NCBI GenBank assembly: GCA_029532415.1
Contig: JAQOTA010000052.1
Coordinates: 310,001 to 374,000 of the forward strand
DNA from: Marasmius tenuissimus
Lineage: Eukaryota; Basidiomycota; Agaricomycetes; Agaricales; Marasmiaceae
Length of the DNA stretch: 64,000 nt
Direction of reading: 5' to 3'
Shown here: one piece after another, positions 1 through 12,200 of the stretch
How the letters are laid out: each line of letters starts with the position of its first letter
How positions within the stretch are numbered: the first letter of the stretch is position 1
Translations under genes and position numbers: made by a program
Notes under the pieces: model-generated
Databases searched by the model: none
Seen by the model: the letters and a program-made list of their open reading frames with translations, nothing else
What the model was told of the DNA's origin: nothing

Positions 1-1138
1 AGAGAGTGCCCGTGGTCCAGTTGGAGGTGCAGGAGCTGGCTTTGTTGCAGATGGCTGAGGAAGATCCAGACCGAAGTTCGTCTGAGAGTCTGTTATTCGA
101 CTCGCAAGTACGGGAGGAGGTGAGTTCCGGGCGGCTGGTTGATTTTCTGGAATCGTTTGGAGTGCGTTTCCTGCACATTGTTTCTTGTTATTCTGTATCA
201 GCGAGGGTCTCTGAGTCTTTACCGGACCGCCACCGCTATCGGCTGCGACCATTTGTCCCGGCCCGTGTCCTTGCGCCGTGACTGAAGCTGAAGGTTGAGG
301 GCGATTGGTCAGGGGTGGTATACTGACTTTAGGCCCAGCATTGTCGAATACGTTTGTCGGAACCACTTGTTGAGCGGGTGTCGGGCACGGGAGGTTCAGC
401 TGTATAGAAGGGTTTATGCTGTCCGATCGTGCTTGGGTTTTTGTGGGTGGCAAGGTTGTCGGATATTGCAGAGGACCAACAAACGCGAGATCGTTGGGCT
501 CCTCTTTTATAATGGGTACGATGTTCGCTGCGAGATTTATGGGAATGCTCGGACCAGCTGTTGGTTGAGCTGCAGAACTTGAAAGAGAAGATGTAGCATC
601 TAAAGAACTACCGCCAGTAGTTGTACTAACGCGAGGTTGCGGTAAGAGAGTAGGTGGTGCTGACTCCTTGGCCGAGTTGTTATTGACGGCGCTGGATGTA
701 GACGACACTGGAGTACGCGCAGATAATTTTTGGGGTACTGTAGACAATCATAAGTATAATACTTGCCAGAAGGCGTGATAGTATCTCACCAGCTGACAGA
801 GCGGGTTCGCTCAGCGAAAGATTTGACTTGAGTGGCGCATGAGTTTTATTGAAGGGAGATGGATCAGCAGTGTGATAGTCCTCGAGTGCCTTGCGTAAAC
901 GCGCTATCTCCTGTCTGCATTCCCCGAGTTCACGAGAGACGTGTCTTTGGAGTGCTTCGCGGGCAGCCGCAAGGGAATTATCGCTGTTTAAATCTGCCTC
1001 CAAGATATGGCGAGTGTATTCGTCGCAAATCCTGCAGTTGCGTTCGTGCCGTATGCTTTCCCCTATCCTAGACGCGAAAACCCAAACACTTGATTTACCA
1101 TCAGGCGCGACAGCAGCAGTAGTATTGCCGTTGCTCAT
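1..1138 (-). CDS. Hypothetical coiled-coil protein with low-complexity tail, cut by the left edge
   Basis: I do not recognise this protein. Its start ATG lies at 1138 (MSNGNTTAAV...). The first exon carries a short Cys-containing stretch (CRICDEYTRH) and then a charged helical segment (EALQRHVSRELGECRQEIAR) that looks like a coiled coil. An intron near 733-772 joins it to a long region rich in Ser, Pro, Thr, Gln and Asn that stays open to the window edge, so the C terminus is missing. The only cysteine pair (CRIC) is not enough to call a zinc finger. A CACGTG box lies about 76 nt upstream of the ATG. The tail resembles disordered regions of fungal regulatory proteins, but this is only an impression. 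The exon structure past the first intron is uncertain because a second frame is also open near the edge. Confidence 0.55.
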
Positions 1139-1213
1139 ATAAGGGCCGAGGAATTTGGAGGAGATGCGCGTTAATGTGGGTCTTGACAGCGAGATTATAA
1201 AGGACAATGCGTG

Positions 1214-1219
1214 CACGTG
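1214..1219. promoter_or_regulatory. CACGTG E-box upstream of the left-edge gene
   Basis: A palindromic CACGTG lies about 76 nt upstream of the ATG at 1138, within the 280-bp gap before the 3' end of the chromatin remodeller. bHLH factors bind this core in fungi. No function is shown here. Confidence 0.25.
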
Positions 1220-1418
1220 ACCGTTACAATGGAGAAGTAGCACGCACGGACCCACAAGGACCTACTTATAGTACTCACAATTCGACGGTGTGACGGCGAG
1301 ACTGTGAAGTAAAGCAAGAAAATGCAAGTCATTCGAGAACGTCAGTGCGTATGTATTAAGGCGTATGGGTATCAAGAAGTCGGAAGGGTAAAGTTTAGGT
1401 TAGAGTAAAGTAAGACGT

Positions 1419-4400
1419 CTACATTATGATAAGTGTCTCCCTCCCACTCTGATCAAGTTCGATGACCTGCCGAGAAGGACCGGCCTGTTGATGGTGGTCT
1501 TGAGGTTGCTCTGATTTCTTCTGTTTTTTGAGAATCTTACGTAGCTCGGACGCAGCGTAAGACATGCCAGGAAGGCTCTCCAGCCTCTTGATTGCCTGCA
1601 GAATGCTGGGATCCTGTCAGTCGTACCTCAGTGATAACTAGACACTCGGACTCACCTTTCCGAGCCCTGCAAAACAGTCGGACATTTTTCCAAGTTGTGG
1701 GCGGCCCCGCACAGAGGACACATGGTCGGCTGCTGTTTCTTCTTCTTCTTCGAGGGCTCCTCAGGGGAAGGAGACAAGGCCCGCTTGGGCTGTAATTTTC
1801 CAGTAGGGTAACGTGAGTCTCCGTTGGAGGTTGCTTGTGTGCTCAGTGGGTCCGCAGACATGTTACGCTGTACCGAGAATTTTCCATAGGGATGCTGTGG
1901 GATAGGGAGTTGGGGAGGGGGTGCTCCGGGACGGACTGGATGTAATGGCTGGCCGCGGATCATATGTAGGTCACCTCGTTTCATGAGAGTCTCTTCGATA
2001 GCTCGTATTGCGGCAACCTTTCAATGTCCAAGTGTCAGTTACATAAACTGGGGCTGACAAACGAACGGAGAAATTACCCTATCTTCCCAAGTTTCGTCTC
2101 CCCCGTTCGTGATCAACATCTCTCTGAACTCGGCCAAATTCTCCGACCTTTCCGTCATGGCGCAGTCACTAGCCTCGCTGTGATGTTGGCCACATAGACC
2201 ACACATCTCCTGAGGTTCGCTCGGAGGTCCATTGGTATGTGTGACATTCTGTTTCGATGACCGGTCCAGGTACTCGTCTTCGGAATCATCGCTGTCAGCG
2301 CCTTTTTCAGACACAGTATACGCAGAGTCCACATCGGAGAGATTCGAAGCCTGTCCTTTCTTCTTGGGTTTTTTGACCTCCGTCCCATCAGGATACACCT
2401 CCTGCGTTGCCAGGTAAATCATGGTTAATGAATATAGAAAAGCGGAACTGAACCTTTGGAACCGCGGCTGTTGCCTTGCGACGTACACCCCGCCCAAGAT
2501 GTGCCGCTTCCTTTGCTTTCGCAAGCTCCATTTCAGCGTTGATCTTCTGCAAAGTAAGCGCCCATGAGTCTTCCTGATTTTCGTCCCGGACTTCCTGAAG
2601 CTGGTCTTTGTCGGATGTCCAAATCTTGGCAAACGAGAACGAATTGGCGCCCTCTCTCTGAACCTCCTCGGCGTCACCCTCCTTTTCCGTCTTCTCAATC
2701 AATTTGTCGATGTCGTGGTCCGTGTCTGGTGAGAATGTTAACCGACATTTCACTTGGTGGAGAGGCAGCGATACGAACAAATGATGTCCTTGCTTGATTC
2801 TTCTCCCTCGTTGAACAATGCTTGAGCGCCGTACATGAGAATGGACTGGACGTCCGCTCCAGCATCATCGTCATCCTCCATCTTCTGTACGATCAGGTGG
2901 TCTAAAACCATCTTTTTCTTTCCTATCTGCACGATCCTTTCTGTACGGACGGTTGAGGATCACTGTAGTGCGTTGGAGAGGGGGAAACATACCTTCGGCC
3001 GACTGTTTTACCATCAATTTGAAGACAAGCACAGTTTTCTGCTGTCCAAATCGGTGAGCTCGAGCGATAGCTTGCAAGTCCTAGTACCCGTTTGTCAGAA
3101 AAGCACTTTCGGGAAAAGGCAAGTTACAAACTTGGTGAGGATTGAAATCGGGGTCGAATATAATGACGGTATCGGCAGTCTTAATGTGTGGACCAGGTTA
3201 GAGCGATGGTCATCCTCGTCCGCCTAAACTTACAAATAGATTGATTCCAACGCCCTGCAGAATTGTCAGTACGTTGTTTAAGATGTAGCGGAGGAGAACT
3301 GACCCCCGCGCGCGTCGTCAACAGATATATGAATACGTCAGAATCGGGACGATTGAACTCGTCCATTCCTCTCTGTCGTTCGTGACCAGCCGTGTTACCA
3401 TCCTGAGGGTCGCGTCATTAACAGGATCTCCGTACAGAAGAGCGCACCCACTAGACGAAGAAATTTGATGCCTTCTCCAACTAGGAAGTCTTCTATGATG
3501 TCGAGAGCAATTACAAACTGCCGGGGCGTCAGAGGAAGACCTCGCGTGGGAAGCAAAATACCTGCCTGGCTGAATAGCAATACTCGGTGGCCACGACTCT
3601 TGAGCTTGGGGAGGAGAGAGCGAAGGAGTCTCAGTTTCCCACTTGCATCAATGAGTTTCTCGTGTGTTTGTTGAGGAGATAGACTCCTTGGTTCAATCTC
3701 TTGGTCATAGAGATATGGATGTTGGAGACACCTGCATGCAAGCATAAGCAACGCACTCAGAAGAGAAGGAAGGGCGTTACCCACTTTCGGAGCTGCATTA
3801 GCATGTTGTTGATAGTTTTACGCCCGGACGTATTACCAGTGACTGCAGAGTTAGATGTCAGGCCACTAAGCAGATCAGCGTTGTGGCCTATGGGAAGTAA
3901 GAATCTGGACAGGGAGATGACTGGGAAGAAATACTCACTCAGGATGGACCGATACACCTGCTTCTGCAATGGCGCCATTGATACGGGTACTATTACCTCA
4001 TTCTAAGAAAAGTGAGTGCGGGTCCCGGGGCAAGTCTCGAATCAACTACCTTTGGAGGAAGCTGTAGGACTTCGCTTTTGATCCGTCGAAGGAAGTAAGG
4101 GCGCAATCTGGTGTGCAGGCTTTTGACCAACTCCTCTGTTAGTTCCTCATGTTCCTTTTCCAACGCTTCCAGATCATTCCACTGGTCTGGATCGAGGAAG
4201 TTCATCAGATTGAATAGCTCGCGAATATTATTGTTGAGTGGTGTCTAGAAATTTATCAGGAACCGGGTCGGATGACAGGGAGCAAGTCTCACTCCAGTCA
4301 TGATAACACGGTGGCCGATGGTGAGCTCATTCAGCTTCTTGAAAAGCAAGCTAGTATCATTCTTAACTATCGGACTGGTGAGTCAACAATGTACTATGTA

Positions 4401-7400
4401 CGAGAAATAAGACTCACGTCGTTGTCCTTCATCAATTATGAGGGCCTGTGCAAAGTCAGACGTACGTAAAGACTCGGAAGTATTATAGCCCAACGAACCT
4501 CCCAGCGGGGTTGATTCTTGAATACAGCCGTGAAGTCTGTCTTATGGGTGATCGCCTCGTAAGTCGTGACCAATACATGGAACTTTGCTTTCATCCCCAG
4601 TTTGCGCGCCCGTGTGTCTTCATGGTACAATTCGAACGTTTTGATCACTTCTCGCGACTTTGCCTCCCCAAAAAATGGGACTACCCGTAGGTTTGGCGCC
4701 CAACGCTCAAATTCTCTGATCCAATTCGTAATCGTCGAGTTCGGAACGACTACTAACGCCGGCGACGCATTGTAATCGGTGATGATTTTACCAAGGAAGG
4801 ATGCGATCTGGACCGTTTTGCCCTGGAAAGAAACTCGTAAGCCACGGCCAACTAAAGGCGGATGACCTTACCAATCCCATTTCATCGGCCAGTATGCATG
4901 GTTGATTGTTCCACCAGTTATCGCACAACCAGTTGAACCCATCCACCTGAGGTCAAGGTTGAGATAAGTATGTAGTTTTCTGTGAAGCGATGATTGCGAA
5001 CTGGCCTGAAATGGCATCAACTTCAACTTCGAATCTTGGCCGAGATCCAAGTCTTCGGCGTCCTTCAATGCGTAATGACTACGGAAGCCGTCTCGCTTGC
5101 GGTTCAGCTTTCCGTACGGACTCTTATCAAATTGGCTTGGTTTCTGAAGCTCCACCTGCCTGGCAGCTATATATCGCAACATCGCACGACGGAAGACCCC
5201 GTAAGTTTCATCCTCTGGCCGCGGGGGAGAGTCTGGGGTGGCTGTTGAACGAACCAAATCAGTCTGCGAAGCGAATTCCGGATGAGCCTGAGTTACAACG
5301 CACCCTCGTCGTAACCCAGGTCGTCCCACTTGAACAATCCCCATATAACGCGCTCGATGTCATCTTCATCTTCTCCAAAAGGTCTCCCGGTCCATGCTTC
5401 GAATTCGTCCACGGATTCAGTAAATCCTTCAGGCTCTTCCGATGCATCGTAAGCGGCCTGGTATGCCTGCGCCTCTTCGTCCATGCCTTCATCCTCTTCA
5501 CTTTCCACCACTTTCCTGTGCCGCTTTTTGTGCGTGTTGTTCATGTGCGGCCGCCTGAGCTGTACATTCAGAACACGGTCTACGGTCATCCACGGGAGAG
5601 GAATTCGGTCTTCAGCGTCAGGCATAGCAGTACTGGTGTTCGGCGTTTTGAGTCCAGGTTTAGCTGACGAGGCTCGGGAATTGGGTCCGGAATCGAAGAG
5701 ACGAGGGCCGGATAGCGAGTCACGTTCACCCCCTCGGCTTCTGGGTTCCAATAAAAGGCGGACCTTCGGACCCTCCAAGATGAAATGACGAAGCTTCTGA
5801 GGATAAGTCGAAAGGAGCCACATGTGTGGAACCCACTGAGTTCGCCTGTAACCTCTTTCAACCCATTTCACTAGATATTCTCGAGGGAGTTGTGATTTGT
5901 AGTTGACATTCTCATGCTCGGGGAGGGGGGCTTCAATAGCATTTGGTGGATAAGGCCTCCATGCCAGAATTTTGTCAAGCTTCCACTGATACGAAACACA
6001 GTCCGGGCATAGCCAGTTATGTTGATGCGACAGGGCGATATCGGCAATTTCATCATCCGGATCCGCGTCTTTCCTGAGATGGTCATAATGGGCCAGCCGC
6101 TTGCATGTAAGACAGCGAAATAAGAGGTGGTTGTCTGCACGACGTTCCGCTGTTTCGTCGGTACTTGTGGGCGGCTTGCGTTCAGCAGTCGGGTTTGCCT
6201 CAATGGCAGGCTCCATGCAGCCCATACAGACACCCCCCTTCATGCAAGAGCCTAAGTTGATCTTGAGCACGAAGACTTCAGGATAGCCATAATGATCTTA
6301 CCGCAGATGAATTCCGTACTTTGATCCACTTCAAGCCTCTGGCGTTTCACTGGACCAATCTCCGAGTCGTCAGTACCGTCGTGAGTTTTGATCCATTCTT
6401 CTTGGTCGCGTTGACGCGTGGCTCTGAGAATTTCATCTTGTTGCGTTTTTGCGAGACAACCCCAATGCGCAGCGACTGGGCACTTCAGGCTGAAGACATG
6501 CGGCGGGAGGTCAAGGTCATGTGCCAGAAGGAACCGCTGATGCAACTCACCACCGCACCCAACCTCCTTTGTTGAACACCTTTTCCTCTTCATCCGTCGA
6601 ACTCTCCCCATCTGAGTCCCTGTTCGCCCTCCTCTTGCCTTTCTTAGCCCTCTTTTTCAGCAAAGCTAACTGTTTGTGTGATGGAGCTTCAAGGCACTTC
6701 TCGCATATCCGTCTGTGAGCTAAAAGTGGGTCATCGTCGTTTGCAAGAACATCCTCGACGTCGCGGAACTGGCCATAAGCCGGAGGTACAGTCTTAGCCT
6801 CTCTCTTTTGAGGGGTTTTGGCTTTGGCCTTCCGGTTGGAAGACCCTGAACCAACGTAGGAGTCACTTTCCTCAACTTCGGAGTCATCGAGGTAAGCGTC
6901 GTCCTCCAGAGAGATGCGAAGACCTTTATTGCTGCGAGTAGATCGACGTAGATTGCTTGATGAGCCTGCTCCGTCGTCGTCGTCAACAGGGATCACCTTC
7001 CGGGAGCGTGTTTTTCGTGGACTGAGAAGCTTGGAGCGCGTAGTTCGGCTGGGGGCTGCACTGTCATAGGCACTCGAAGGGTCGTCTGAGTCGAGTTCCC
7101 CATCGGAAACAGCTTCGGAATCTGGCGACTCGTCACTATCTCCGCCACGGTAGCGACTACTCGACGACGAAGAGATGCTCAATCTCGTCACGCGCTTCCG
7201 TTTCAGGTCCATTTTCATGATAATACTGACCCGGTGCTCTGGATGCACTTGCTTGTCAGTGGTCGGGTCGAAATCCGGTAATTCGCCGTTGGCCTTCTTT
7301 CGTTCTATTAAATCAGAGGTAAACAGTTTGTAATGGGTGCTAATGACTCCCTTCGTAGCGTACCATAAGTCTCCACCACCCGTTTGTGTGTTTTCATGAA

Positions 7401-7681
7401 GCTTTTCGCAATGAACTAAACATCCGACGCGTTAAATTATCGACGCGTCAATGATACATGATTCGACTCACTGCCCGAATAATTCCTCCCTGGAACCGGC
7501 CATAATACCACGTTCTCCCTCTCTGATCAGGTATCTCCCCAACGACCTCATCGACTGCATATCCGTCTTCCGTCAAAGGTAGTTCCACGTACTTCGCTTT
7601 CTGGGACGCTGAGAGTACTGGAAGCTCGACATACACAGTAGAGCGCGATTTGAATGGTTTGGTAGGTTTAGGGCTGGCCAT
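1419..7681 (-). CDS. CHD/Mi-2-type chromatin remodelling ATPase, Mit1-like
   Basis: This is a SNF2-family nucleosome remodeller read across many short introns. The start ATG at 7681 gives MASPKPTKPF; the open frame upstream of it has no ATG. In order there are an N-terminal chromo-like segment, a Ser/acidic linker, a Cys/His-rich segment (RRICEKCLEAP, later CGGELHQRF), a PHD-like finger (CMGC...CLTCKRLAHYDHL...WLCPDC, about 5990-6230), and a chromodomain (YLVKWVERGYRRTQWVPHMW, about 5810-5880). The ATPase follows, with ILADEMGLGKT near 4870-4890, ALIIDEGQR near 4440, and helicase motif VI ARAHRFGQQKT near 3050. The C terminus holds two zinc-knuckle-like motifs, CGLCGQHHSEASDC and CPLCGAAHNLEKC, and ends ...RETLIIM. 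Chromodomain plus PHD plus SNF2 is the Mi-2/CHD3 plan. In fission yeast the equivalent is Mit1 of the SHREC silencing complex, and orthology to it is an inference. It acts in the nucleus. Exact splice sites are not all resolved. Confidence 0.85.
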
Positions 7682-8002
7682 GCTGGGGGCACGACAGCCT
7701 AGCGTGCAGTCGGTTTGGATGAATGGGAGAAAGAGAAGAGGGGGATCGCACTGCCACCAGAGCTTCACTGACGGCTTACGTGAACGGTGCTTTTTGCTGC
7801 TGTGCCATGCCACCAAACTCGCACCGTACTGAGGCCATAAAAGTGGACTGTGGCGCACTTGATAAACTACAAGCATGCGAAGACACGCGAATCTTTCTTG
7901 CAAATGTATACAAGCGCCATAGACGTGTATCGTCGCACCGTGAGATTCATGAGGGCATCTATGCACATGATATGTAGTAAGCATTATAGTTGTATGTATC
8001 CA
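7682..8002. other. Gap between the remodeller start and the LDAH stop (321 bp)
   Basis: This is the upstream region of the Mit1-like gene and the 3' flank of the LDAH gene. Short frames here are poorly biased and I see no further gene. It should hold the remodeller promoter and 5' leader; no clear TATA box stands out. Confidence 0.5.
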
Positions 8003-9165
8003 TCAATCTGAATCGTCTGTGAATGTCAACCACTCTGCGCATTGGGCTGCAACTTCATCGCCATGTTCTGGAATAAATTGAATTAGTGTATATGGTTGAC
8101 GGTGGAACAGAAGAGTAGAGAAGCGTACTTATACAGAACGCGTGAGGAACATCATCAGTTCGCCGAACGATCTTCAGCAACCCAGGGTCCCCTTCGAATG
8201 AACGTTGTATCGCACTCTCTTCCCTGCCAACCCAGTCGTCACCTTGTACAAAGAGCATTCGTATCACACTGTGATGGTTCCGGAGAATCTGAGGGTCAAG
8301 ATCAAGAATGTTTTCCATTTCGTCGTGAGCCATAGATAGACACGCATGGATGCTGGAGGGAGATTGCAGTAGCTTGTTGAGTACCAAGATCTGAGACTGA
8401 GGCCAATCCGAGAACAAGGTATTGATGAGGACCGAAGGTACCATCCGAAGTAGGTAAGAGAGTTTGGAAACCAGAAAAGGTAATGGAGGGCGAAACAACC
8501 ACTAGACAGAGGGTTGAACAACGCGTCAACTTGGTACCGTTCCAAAACTTGCTCACAGATAATCGTCTTCCGTTCGGGGTGAGTGCAATATTTGAAATCG
8601 TCGGACAGATCAGGCAGACCTGACTGACAATACTAGGTCTAGATTTGAGGACCTATCGGACATCAACTTCACGCTGTGATAGTTGAAGACAGAGTCCGAG
8701 GTTTACCTGTAGGGTGATGTATGCGCCAACACTGTGACCAATGATCACTATTGGTATAGAGTCGTAATGTTTCTTGAGGGAGTCTAGTGTTTCTATCGCA
8801 GCTTGGACTTGGATTGTTACACTGTGTCCAGCAGCTGGACTGACTATGCCGGGTGTGTGATTGATATGGGCGTGCGCCAATATAACGAGTCGTTTCTTCG
8901 CGTTCTGGAGGGCAGATAGAAAAGGAATGTAAAATTCGACCAAGCCGGGATTTCCTGAGCGAGAAAGGATCCATAAAAAAGAACGGAGGCTCTGTTGAAT
9001 GAGGATGGTACCTGGAATGAAGAGGACGGCCGCTCTGGGTGATTTGCATGGCCACCAAAGAGAATGAGCATCCCCAAGAGGATCCGGGTGCTTGAATATA
9101 GCATTGATAAAAGTGTCTTGAGAGCGTTGGTCTGGCAACACAGTGAGGAACGGAGGAACGGACAT
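8003..9165 (-). CDS. LDAH: Lipid-droplet-associated hydrolase (LDAH/C2orf43 family)
   Basis: An alpha/beta hydrolase of the family of human LDAH, associated with lipid droplets and sterol-ester or lipid turnover. The ATG at 9165 opens MSVPPFLTVLP; the in-frame extension upstream uses TTG and was left out. Family marks are the early oxyanion region with the NPGLVEFY motif, the nucleophile elbow GHSVGAY (about 8725-8745), a late GDDDWV-type Asp region (read as QGDDWVGREE near 8240) and a catalytic His segment PHAFC. The last intron joins PHAFCI to KHGDEVAAQCAEW, restoring the His-Gly motif, and the protein ends TFTDDSD. Its start is only 82 bp from the SEC8 start on the other strand, so the two probably share a promoter region. 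The true substrate in fungi is not clear from sequence. Confidence 0.83.
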
Positions 9166-9247
9166 CGTGGTCAAGAGTCAACTAGTGTCGGCTGACCCCA
9201 GTCGATGCCGCGCTCAGCAACAGTGACACACTTGCTTGCGACGTGCC
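9166..9247. promoter_or_regulatory. 82-bp divergent promoter between LDAH and SEC8
   Basis: Only 82 bp separate the two start codons, so both 5' leaders and core promoters must fit here or overlap the coding ends. No TATA or CCAAT box is obvious. Confidence 0.5.
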
Positions 9248-12200
9248 ATGTCGCGGGCACCCCCCTTTCCTACTCGTCAAAGCCGCTCGCCTTCTGTTTC
9301 TAATTCTAATGGACCTAATTCCGCTCAGAGCTCAACACGGCCGTTACAAATAAATCGTGGGCCATCACGTCCCACAACTCCCAGCAACGGTACTTCGCTA
9401 CCTCCACGGCCCAATCATGTATCTGGTGGCCCTTCACGCCCACAAAGATCAGAACTCAGGCAAACTGGGACGAGGACATCCGATTACTCTGTGACATCTG
9501 ACCGCGCTTCCACCACTTACCGAGACAGCGTAGCAAGCATTTCTACGCGACAGGACCCTGGCTCAAACTCCCGAGCACGACCAACGCAACCTTCAGCATC
9601 CTCTCGAGGAAGAAACGAAGGGGAGGTCTCGCCGATGTCTCCAGCCCTTTCAAATGTCATGTCAGCGTTCCGAGACGCAGGCTCTCGGAGGCGTGCTACT
9701 ATAGGTGACGATGACGATGCAGAGTACAGGAGAGAGAAGAGAGAGGAGCGGGAGGCTGAAAACTTGCGGCAGCAGCGGATAAGAGAGAAAGCACCCGGAA
9801 GGCGAACCAACGGTAGAACGCGGCCAGGGGACATCGATGGTGGGTGGTAGCTGACGATCTTTGTCTCTTCTCATGACCTGACGAACCTCCAGCCATTTTG
9901 GACCAAATAAAGGACGAATGGGAGTTCGTCGTCGATCCGGATGTGAGCACATTGGCTGCTAATGGCATATCTTTTGACCTGAACTCGATAGTTCAACTCG
10001 GTCGACCTGGCTTTGCAACTTTTGGACGAGTCTTCATCAGGAAAGGATATGGAGTCATTCAAACAGACGAGACGGTTGTTGAGCAAAGCTCTCAAGGGAT
10101 CTGTTGACAGTGTGTTGTCTCCTCCTCTCAAATGGCCTCGAAAACTCACTCGCACTTCGCCTAGAACACTACCAAGCTTTTGCTGCAGCTTTGCCCCATC
10201 ACAGTTCCCTTTCGAGCCATCTGACAGCTACGCAAACCCAGATCAACGAAGCGAGAGCCGCTTTGCAAGAGTCCAAAGAATCGTTGGGAACCAAAAGAGC
10301 CGACTTGGTCCAGTTATGGTCTCGGGGGCAGACGTTGGAAGAGATGATGCGCCTGTTGGACCAGATGTATGTGTGCATACTCTCCTTTGACCATTATCTG
10401 TTGACAACGAGACAGCGAGCATCTCAAATCGATGCCGGATTTACTGGAGACATTGATGTCCGAAAAACGGCTGCTCCAGGCGTCTGTCCTTCTCGTCAAG
10501 AATCTCAAGATAATCAACAAGCCTGACATGCTCGAGATCGGTGCCGTTGCTGACCTGAGAAGTTATCTTACCGGTCAAGAAACTGTCTGTGTAACCAAAT
10601 TGTACCTTTCATTGTGCTCACATGTGCACCTTAGGCTCTCTGGGAGATATTGATCGAAGAGCTACAAAGTCATCTCTACCTCAAATCCTTCTGGTGCGAG
10701 TCTCGATGGGCACCCTATCAACCGAATCAGAGCGCATGTAAGGAAGCTTCTTTTGGGTGTGAGCATATCCTGATAGTCTCACCGCAGTCACCAAAGTGCC
10801 CTTCGAAGACGAGCCGGAGCTGAAACCTTTCCTCCAACCCCAGTCCCCTTCCTCCCCTTCTTTCGAACAGTCGCGTTTATTGCGGTTCTTGAACGGTCTC
10901 GCGGTAAGACCAAACGACCCCCCGCTTGACCTCGATGAATCGGCCAACTTCACTGACAGTGCCGCAGTCGGTTTAACTGCCTCATCCTCTAACTCTATCA
11001 TCGCCAACTCATTTTTCCCCACGTCACGAGGTAACCAGTTCACAAATCCCGAATCAGACTCCTTTGCGTACATGGAAACAATCCTGGAATCGCTCGCAGT
11101 ATTGGGAAGATTGGGAAGCGCTCTGGACGTTATCGCTCAAAGATTGCCCGGCGAACTCTTCTCGCTGGTAGATTCCACTTTGGATGAGGTTTCTGAACGC
11201 GCGGAGTATGGCCAGCGAAGCTCAATATTCTCGTACAGTGGCGGGTCATCAGAAGGCGTCTACATATTCTCGGTGGATCCTTCCCTAGTAGTCAATCACA
11301 GCAACGAATATCTCAGTGCTCTGACGCTCAGATTGGCGGCATTAGAGTCTTCATCACAACATATCGATCATGAGGTTCTGAAAGATTTCTTCTGGACTTT
11401 ATACTCCAAGATGGATGCGGTAGCTCAAGGACTTCGAGTCATATACGAAGTTGCCAACCGGATCGGCTCGGTAGATAGTCATCTTTCCACTCGGAGGATC
11501 TGTACTGATCGGTGCTTGTAGCGGCGAGACTTCAAGGATTCCTCTGGAACCAAGCCTGGTGCATTGTTTCCTCTCGATGATATCTGGTCTTCTGTTCAAG
11601 CTGAGGTATGATCCTGTTATCTACCAGGTCATCCAATGTTGACTCTTTCTCCATAGATTCGGACACTGCTGTATGATTACCTCACCAGTGAAGAAGAGAG
11701 TAACATTGCCGGACGAAATCCAGTATCGTCCATCAATGAGATCCTCAGAGACGGCCGGTTCTTGAGAGACAAGACCAAGGTTTGCTCCCGTTTATATCCT
11801 ATACAGACTGAGATCTAATGGGATACCTAGGGAGTATTCCGACTCGCCGACACCGACCCGAAGCTAACAAAGAAGGTTCTCAAAACTCATGAAGACGCAT
11901 TGACACAAGTCATCAAGGATACAATGCCGGGTTTAGTTCAAGCATCCACGGAAACCGCAATCCAATCTGCGCTATCCAAAGTCGGTACTGACGATAGAGC
12001 ACTCATCGGTGCCGGCCAGCACCACAAGCTTCTAATAAAGCCGAATGCTTTCAACGTCAGCATATTATTTCAGCCCACACTGGCCTGGTTAGATCGTGTC
12101 TCCGGGATACTTCCTCCTGACGTCGCTAGCGTTCGCTCTTCCGCGGCGGTACTGGATGAGTTTGTTTTGAAGGTGTACTTGCCGCAGTTGGAGGAAAAGG

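Noticed and set aside
4990..5667. 225-codon plus-strand open frame across the remodeller
   Set aside because: It lies antisense to the chromodomain and PHD exons, has no family match, and exists because codon bias of the real gene suppresses stops on the other strand.
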